A DNA stretch of 64,000 nucleotides, from NCBI GenBank assembly GCA_031772625.1, contig CM062808.1, positions 471,197,655 through 471,261,654 of the forward strand. Reading direction: 5' to 3'. The notes beneath the pieces were generated by a model, which ran no database searches, had not been told where the DNA came from, and saw nothing but the letters and a program-made list of their open reading frames with translations. The stretch is from Pinus tabuliformis (taxonomy: Eukaryota > Streptophyta > Pinopsida > Pinales > Pinaceae). Both the position numbers and the translations under genes were made by a program. Positions 60,096 through 64,000 of the stretch are shown here, piece by piece (positions within the stretch are counted from its first letter, which is position 1; every line of letters starts with the position of its first letter).

Positions 60096-61415
60096 TTGTC
60101 TGCCAAGTCTAAGAAATCCATGGTTTTTACTGAGCTAATTTCTGAGCTGCCTTGTGGAGAGGACAAGGTGTATGAGGAAAGTTTTCTCGACGAACATTTA
60201 TTCCTCATCTCTTCACTCGACCCTTGGTATGTAGATATCATTGTCTATCTCCAGACTTCGAAGTTTCCCTCTACTTTCTCCAAGGATGAACGTCGTAAAT
60301 TACGTCACCTCGCTAAAAACTAAGTTATCATTGGTCACACATTATATCGTCCAGGGGTTGATTCAATCCTTCGGCGTTGCTTGAACTTAGAGGAAGCAGA
60401 GTCAGTGCTGAATGACTGCCACAGTGGAGCTTTTGGTGGTCATCTATCAGGGCTTGCTACAGCCCAGCGCATCTTACGTGCCGGCTATTTTTGGCCTTCA
60501 CTCTTTAAAGACTGTGTGGAAGCGGTCAAACGTTGTCACCCATGTCAAATTTTTACTCGTAAGATGCGCGCACATCCAGCTCCTCTTTTTCCTGTTATTA
60601 CTGTCGGTCCCTTTACTAAGTGGGGAATTGATTTTATGACTTGTAATCCACCTTCAACAGCGAATCACAGGTACATTATCGTGGCCGTAGACTACTTTAC
60701 GAAGTGGGTCGAGGCCATGCCTACTTACAAGAATGATAGTGACACGGCAGCGTTGTTCCTTTTTAATCAGGTTATCTCTATATTCGGTATCCCAAGAGAG
60801 ATTGTCACTGATCATGGGAGTCATTTCCAGAATCAACTGATGTCTGAATTGGCTCTTAAATTGGGTTTCCGCTAGGAGCACTCGTCTCCTTATTATCCTC
60901 AGGCCAATGGACAAGTCGATAAAAATTGGTCCAATTGGCACATTATGTTGTATTCGGCTCTCTGGGCTTACTGAACCTCCGTAAAAATTGCTACTGGTTT
61001 TACAACTTTTCAGTTGGTTTATGGGATGGAATCTATCTTTCCGGTTGAATGTGAAATCCCATCTCTTAAGTTAGTTGTTGAGCTCCTTCCAGAGACTTCG
61101 AGTCTTGAAGAGTGCCTCCTTCACTTGGAACATCTCGATGAGCAGCGTCGAGATGCGACCACGGCGAATGAGGCTCATAAGAAAAGGGTCAAAACGCAGT
61201 ATAATAAATCTGTCCGTCCTCGAGTCTTTTCTGAAGGTGATCTTGTATTGGTCTATGACCAAGATAAAGACACCTTGGGGCCAGGAAAATTTAAGCCTAT
61301 GTGGTACGGTCCTTTCATTATTAAACGAGTTTTAGAAAAAGGGTCATATGAGTTAACTGATTTTGAAGGAAACAAGTTGGCGGAGCCCCGAAATGGGCTC
61401 TACCTAAAGAAGTAA
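60096..61415 (+). pseudogene. pol: Element F integrase (broken)
   Basis: The zinc module shows HSGAFGGHLSG and CHPCQIF. The core keeps Asp (KWGIDFMTC) and Asp (IVTDHGSHFQ). At the third position the sequence is QANGQVDKN, where the family has Glu, so it is Asp or lies next to a small deletion. The C-terminal GPY/F module is MWYGPFIIKRVLEKGSYEL. Stops lie at 60321-60323 (TAA), 60873-60875 (TAG, expected Gln) and 60972-60974 (TGA, probably from CGA). It lacks a chromodomain. Confidence 0.92.
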
Positions 61416-61529
61416 TTTGCTTAAGTAGTTAGGCAATGGCTTCTTTGTACATTATGTATATTGGTACATATTTCATCGAGATTCTTTTGATATCTGCACT
61501 TTTTGGTCTGCTGTGACAGGTATTGATGG

Positions 61530-61943
61530 ATGACTTGGTTTATTTTGGGTTCGCCGATGGTGCTAGTCGGCACACTCGGAATCTCAGCTTGGGTACTTTA
61601 TTATCCAAATGGTCAATTGATGGTATCAAGAGGCGTATGCATCGGTCCTGCTTCAAAAAATATGGCTGAGTATATTGCCGTTATTAATTTATTATCCGAG
61701 GAAATCTCTTATGGGATCGACTCGTTGGTAGTTTATCTTGATTCTCAATTGATAGTGTCACAATTAAATAACATTTATCGGGTTAGGGATCCATGTTTAT
61801 ATCGCCAGTATTTAAGAGTGAGGTTGTTGCAAAGATCATTTACTTTTATTAATTATTTTCACATTCCAAGATCTCATAATTGGTTAGCTGACTCTATTGC
61901 TAATCAAGCATTAGACTGGCACATCAATCATTCATCACGATAA
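61530..61943 (+). pseudogene. Element F second RNase H, after integrase
   Basis: The first catalytic Asp is in FADGAS at about 61551-61567, in another frame. A frameshift near 61,575 precedes GISAWVLYYPNGQL. The Glu is in NMAEYIAVINLL, the next Asp in VVYLDSQLIVSQLNN, and the last in NWLADSIANQAL. All four catalytic positions are therefore present. This is an additional RNase H of the kind found in Tat-lineage elements, and it explains why the native one could degenerate. Confidence 0.88.
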
Positions 61944-61965
61944 AATCATGCATCAAAAAGTCAAA

Positions 61966-61968
<3 letters not shown>

Positions 61969-62013
<45 letters not shown>
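61969..62013. repeat. (TA)n microsatellite
   Basis: About 22 TA units lie just after the second RNase H. The tract separates the sense coding part of F from the antisense frame. Confidence 0.95.
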
Positions 62014-62017
<4 letters not shown>

Positions 62018-62436
62018 TAAATCGTCTCGAGTGTACATATGTGTGTCCAAAAATATACAAAATTGGGACTCAAATGCCCATAATCATGTCCGGCATATCT
62101 AATGCCGCGGCGCAGGATGAGTGGCCAAGTAGGTAACTATCGCATTGGCCACACGCCGAAAAGTGCGAACCCAGTCACATGGCATGCCAACCACATGACG
62201 CTACATATCCTCGGGAAGGTCCTCTATGGCAGCCATCAGTACTCGACAACTTAGTCTCGTCAAGTGTCGCTGGACGTTGTGGAGTGTCTGTTCTGTCTCG
62301 GCAGCCGCCTCTTCGACTCCTCAGCCGCATCGTCCATGCCGCGGGAACCCATCTGGTCGTACTGGCCCAATATCTGGAACATGATCATCATATCAGTCAT
62401 TTGAATCTCATCAAAAATATTTTTCGAAATTCATTA

Positions 62437-63501
62437 TTATATTTGAAAAACCCAAAAAAAAAAAATCAAAAAATTCTTACCAATCTCGCCCCATGCTGCA
62501 TTCGGTGGTAACGCTAGATCAGGATCTCCTCGGAAATCCAGTCCAGCATAGGGGTAGTCATCTACGGCGATGATCTGCTGATCCCACCAGGTGAAGAAGT
62601 CATCCTCAAAAGTAGCCCTTGGGACCTTCCCACCCCCCAGACGTTTCATCAAATCAGCCCACCGGCCCATCCGTGGATCGCGTGGGGTGCTGATGGAAAC
62701 TGCTACCCTGGGGCGGAGTGCGGGAACCTTTTCAAAAAAGAAAGTACAGAGGACGGTCCCGTATCCAAAGTTTTTGGTCTGTCCCCTCCTAATAGAAGTA
62801 AGCTGGCTCTTCATGTTGGCCAGAAGCGGAGTACACCAGTCAAACACAGTAGTGAGATAGTCAACTACCACGCTCATGGTTAGCCGTGACGCCTGATGCA
62901 GAGAGGACGATCCATTCACTCAAGCTATGGTGAACAGGATTATCCGCGGTGATAAACTCGCCACATGTGTGATGGAGATCTGGCTCCCAACTTTCTTGGG
63001 ATGTCCTGGGCAATATATCTGTACATAGTCCTCTATCGTGAGACTACTCTGTGTCCTGCCCCGAGAATGTACTACCTCTCCCCTCCGGGAAAGGCTCGTG
63101 ATGAAATAAATATCCTCCACTTCTACCCTGAGTGGCATCTGATCAATCATAAAGGCTTCCTCCTCGATGTCCCAATAATCGATGAGCATCTCAAGCAGAC
63201 GTGTGTTTTCTTTCATATTCGGTAGTTTGAAGAATGTAAGCAAACCACATCCCCGTAGGGCGTCTAAAGCTTCTGTATTGTTCATAACTTCATTATCTAC
63301 CGCTGCGTGCTCTCTTTCACACCATGTGACAGGAATCCTGAGAGAAAAATGATTTCCAACCGTTAGTATTTGTTTAAAAATGGTTCGCGGCGTATACGCG
63401 TGTCCCTGTGCACGCAGTCCCGTATAGGGCCCGCGTGTATGCGGGTTCCATATTACCAACCCGCGTATACGCCGCGGAGGAATTTTGGCCAAAAAATTCA
63501 A
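62437..63501 (-). pseudogene. Antisense plant-mobile-domain-like protein in element F, one stop
   Basis: Two minus-strand frames, 62920-63501 and 62437-62919, are one continuous frame of about 354 codons interrupted by a single TGA at 62920-62922, probably from CGA. Landmarks are VTWCEREHAAVDNE, LIDYWDIEEEAFMID, RVEVEDIYFITSLSRRGE, SLHQASRL, VFDWCTPLLANMK, FFTWWDQQI and YPYAGLDFRGDPD. The EDIYFITSLSRRG and FTWWD segments recall plant mobile domain proteins, found in host silencing factors and in transposons. This assignment is from memory. The region around 63390-63480 encodes a poorly conserved N-terminus, so the true start may lie near 63360. The position between pol and the 3' LTR in antisense fits the extra frames of Tat elements. 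Confidence 0.7.
63386..63476. repeat. Inverted repeat with 15-bp perfect arms
   Basis: The arms cgcggcgtatacgcg at 63386-63400 and cgcgtatacgccgcg at 63462-63476 are exact reverse complements, 61 bases apart. The loop holds further CG-rich words (cccgcgtgtatgcggg, a hairpin itself). The region overlaps the N-terminal end of the antisense frame. Confidence 0.9.
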
Positions 63502-64000
63502 TGGTGAAACAATAATTAAAAATCTTAAAACCAGTCACAATCAATTGCAAGCTAAGTATAAGGGTTACCTGGAGGTTTTTGACGAATTTGAACGGTTGAA
63601 TCTGGCTACGGGAAGTTTGCTCCTTTTGCTCCAAATTCTTTGCTCTCAAACTCAAATGGTGAAAATGGTGAGTCCAAAATCTCTTTTATAAGTTTTGAAA
63701 ATAAAAAAAAAATTCAAAATATTATTTTGATTGGCCTCATGTGACTTTTAACTTGGGAGCTTGGAATGTCGAGAATGGTTTGTTTTTCAGGACATTTTGG
63801 ACGTTTTTCGATAGTTCGAGACGGTTCCATGACTGCTGACCCATCATGGCAGGTATCGTTTTTTCACTGGCGTATAGGTTAGGAACACCATTTTTCCATT
63901 GCATTATGCATACTAGCCTCCATTTAACGATACATCTGCCATAGGGTCGATCCCATCGTGTTATGGTTCGCAAGCCCTCTTCACTCGCCGATTCTTTAAA
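63502..64000. other. Element F 3' region, nothing recognised
   Basis: Short frames on both strands here show no motif. Because it lies upstream of the antisense frame, it could hold that frame's promoter, but I see no clear TATA box. Confidence 0.4.

Larger units (their letters stand above)
51949..64000 (+). mobile_element. Element F: Tat/Ogre-like Ty3/gypsy element, 3' end outside the window
   Basis: The 5' LTR is 51949-52937, followed by a primer site, a 2.1-kb leader, gag, protease, RT, degenerate RNase H, integrase and a second RNase H after integrase. Then come a TA microsatellite and an antisense plant-mobile-domain-like frame. At least 12 kb is present. The extra RNase H and an antisense frame between pol and the 3' LTR are known for Tat-lineage elements. 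The copy is inactive because of stops, frameshifts and active-site changes. F is the apparent autonomous relative of E. Confidence 0.92.

Noticed and set aside
12904..61415. A variant genetic code with TAG/TAA as glutamine
   Set aside because: The intact 479-codon frame uses only CAA and CAG for Gln and ends at TAA. The elements also have Trp-to-stop changes, Arg-to-TGA and frameshifts, which point to decay and not to recoding.
63485..63973. Small frames at 63485-63691 (+) and 63737-63973 (-)
   Set aside because: They show no motif. One begins within the inverted-repeat edge and both look like chance open frames.

Overview
The window looks like nuclear DNA of a land plant with a large, repeat-filled genome. 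A gymnosperm such as a conifer fits best, but that is an inference from style and not proven. Almost everything is LTR retrotransposon, nested up to three deep and heavily decayed. I see no rRNA, tRNA, CRISPR or bacterial-style operon, and only one long uninterrupted gene-like frame (479 codons, 2180-3619 +), which I do not recognise.

Layout. 1-7523 is older flanking DNA. It holds an island of GCGAT/ATCGC words (1620-1890), the 479-codon frame, a dispersed repeat (4507-4870) and a tract of degenerate ATGCACAATG words. 7524-23113 is element A, a gag-only LTR element whose Gag carries a zinc knuckle and a G-patch-like domain. Its 3' LTR was hit by element B (12000-22428, Ty3/gypsy, chromovirus-like). 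B's 5' LTR was in turn hit by element C (12521-17142, Ty1/copia). All three have perfect 5-bp target duplications (aaaag, gccgc, tattt). 23119-27716 is a minus-strand gag remnant (G) with a TATA box and 19-bp promoter repeats. 27722-51473 is element D, a minus-strand Ty3/gypsy element with 2.8-2.9 kb LTRs, duplication ccttc, and an extra RNase H between protease and reverse transcriptase. Element E (37161-45786, plus strand, duplication cctgg) sits inside that extra RNase H. E has 998-bp LTRs and gag-protease but no reverse transcriptase or integrase. From 51949 to the window end runs element F, a full Tat/Ogre-like relative of E. F has gag, protease, RT, integrase, a second RNase H after integrase, and an antisense reading frame that resembles plant mobile domain proteins. 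F's 3' LTR lies outside the window.

How the parts relate. A lacks enzymes, but its LTR ends and polypurine tract closely match those of B, so A may have been mobilised by B-type enzymes. E stands in the same relation to F: they share LTR, primer site, leader (with an identical 16-base palindrome) and gag-protease. Most premature stops in A-F look like C-to-T changes, chiefly CAG to TAG, as expected where cytosines outside CG are methylated for long periods. LTR pairs differ by roughly 5% (E, first 340 bases) to about 9-12% (A-D), counted by eye on parts of the LTRs. These are therefore old insertions.
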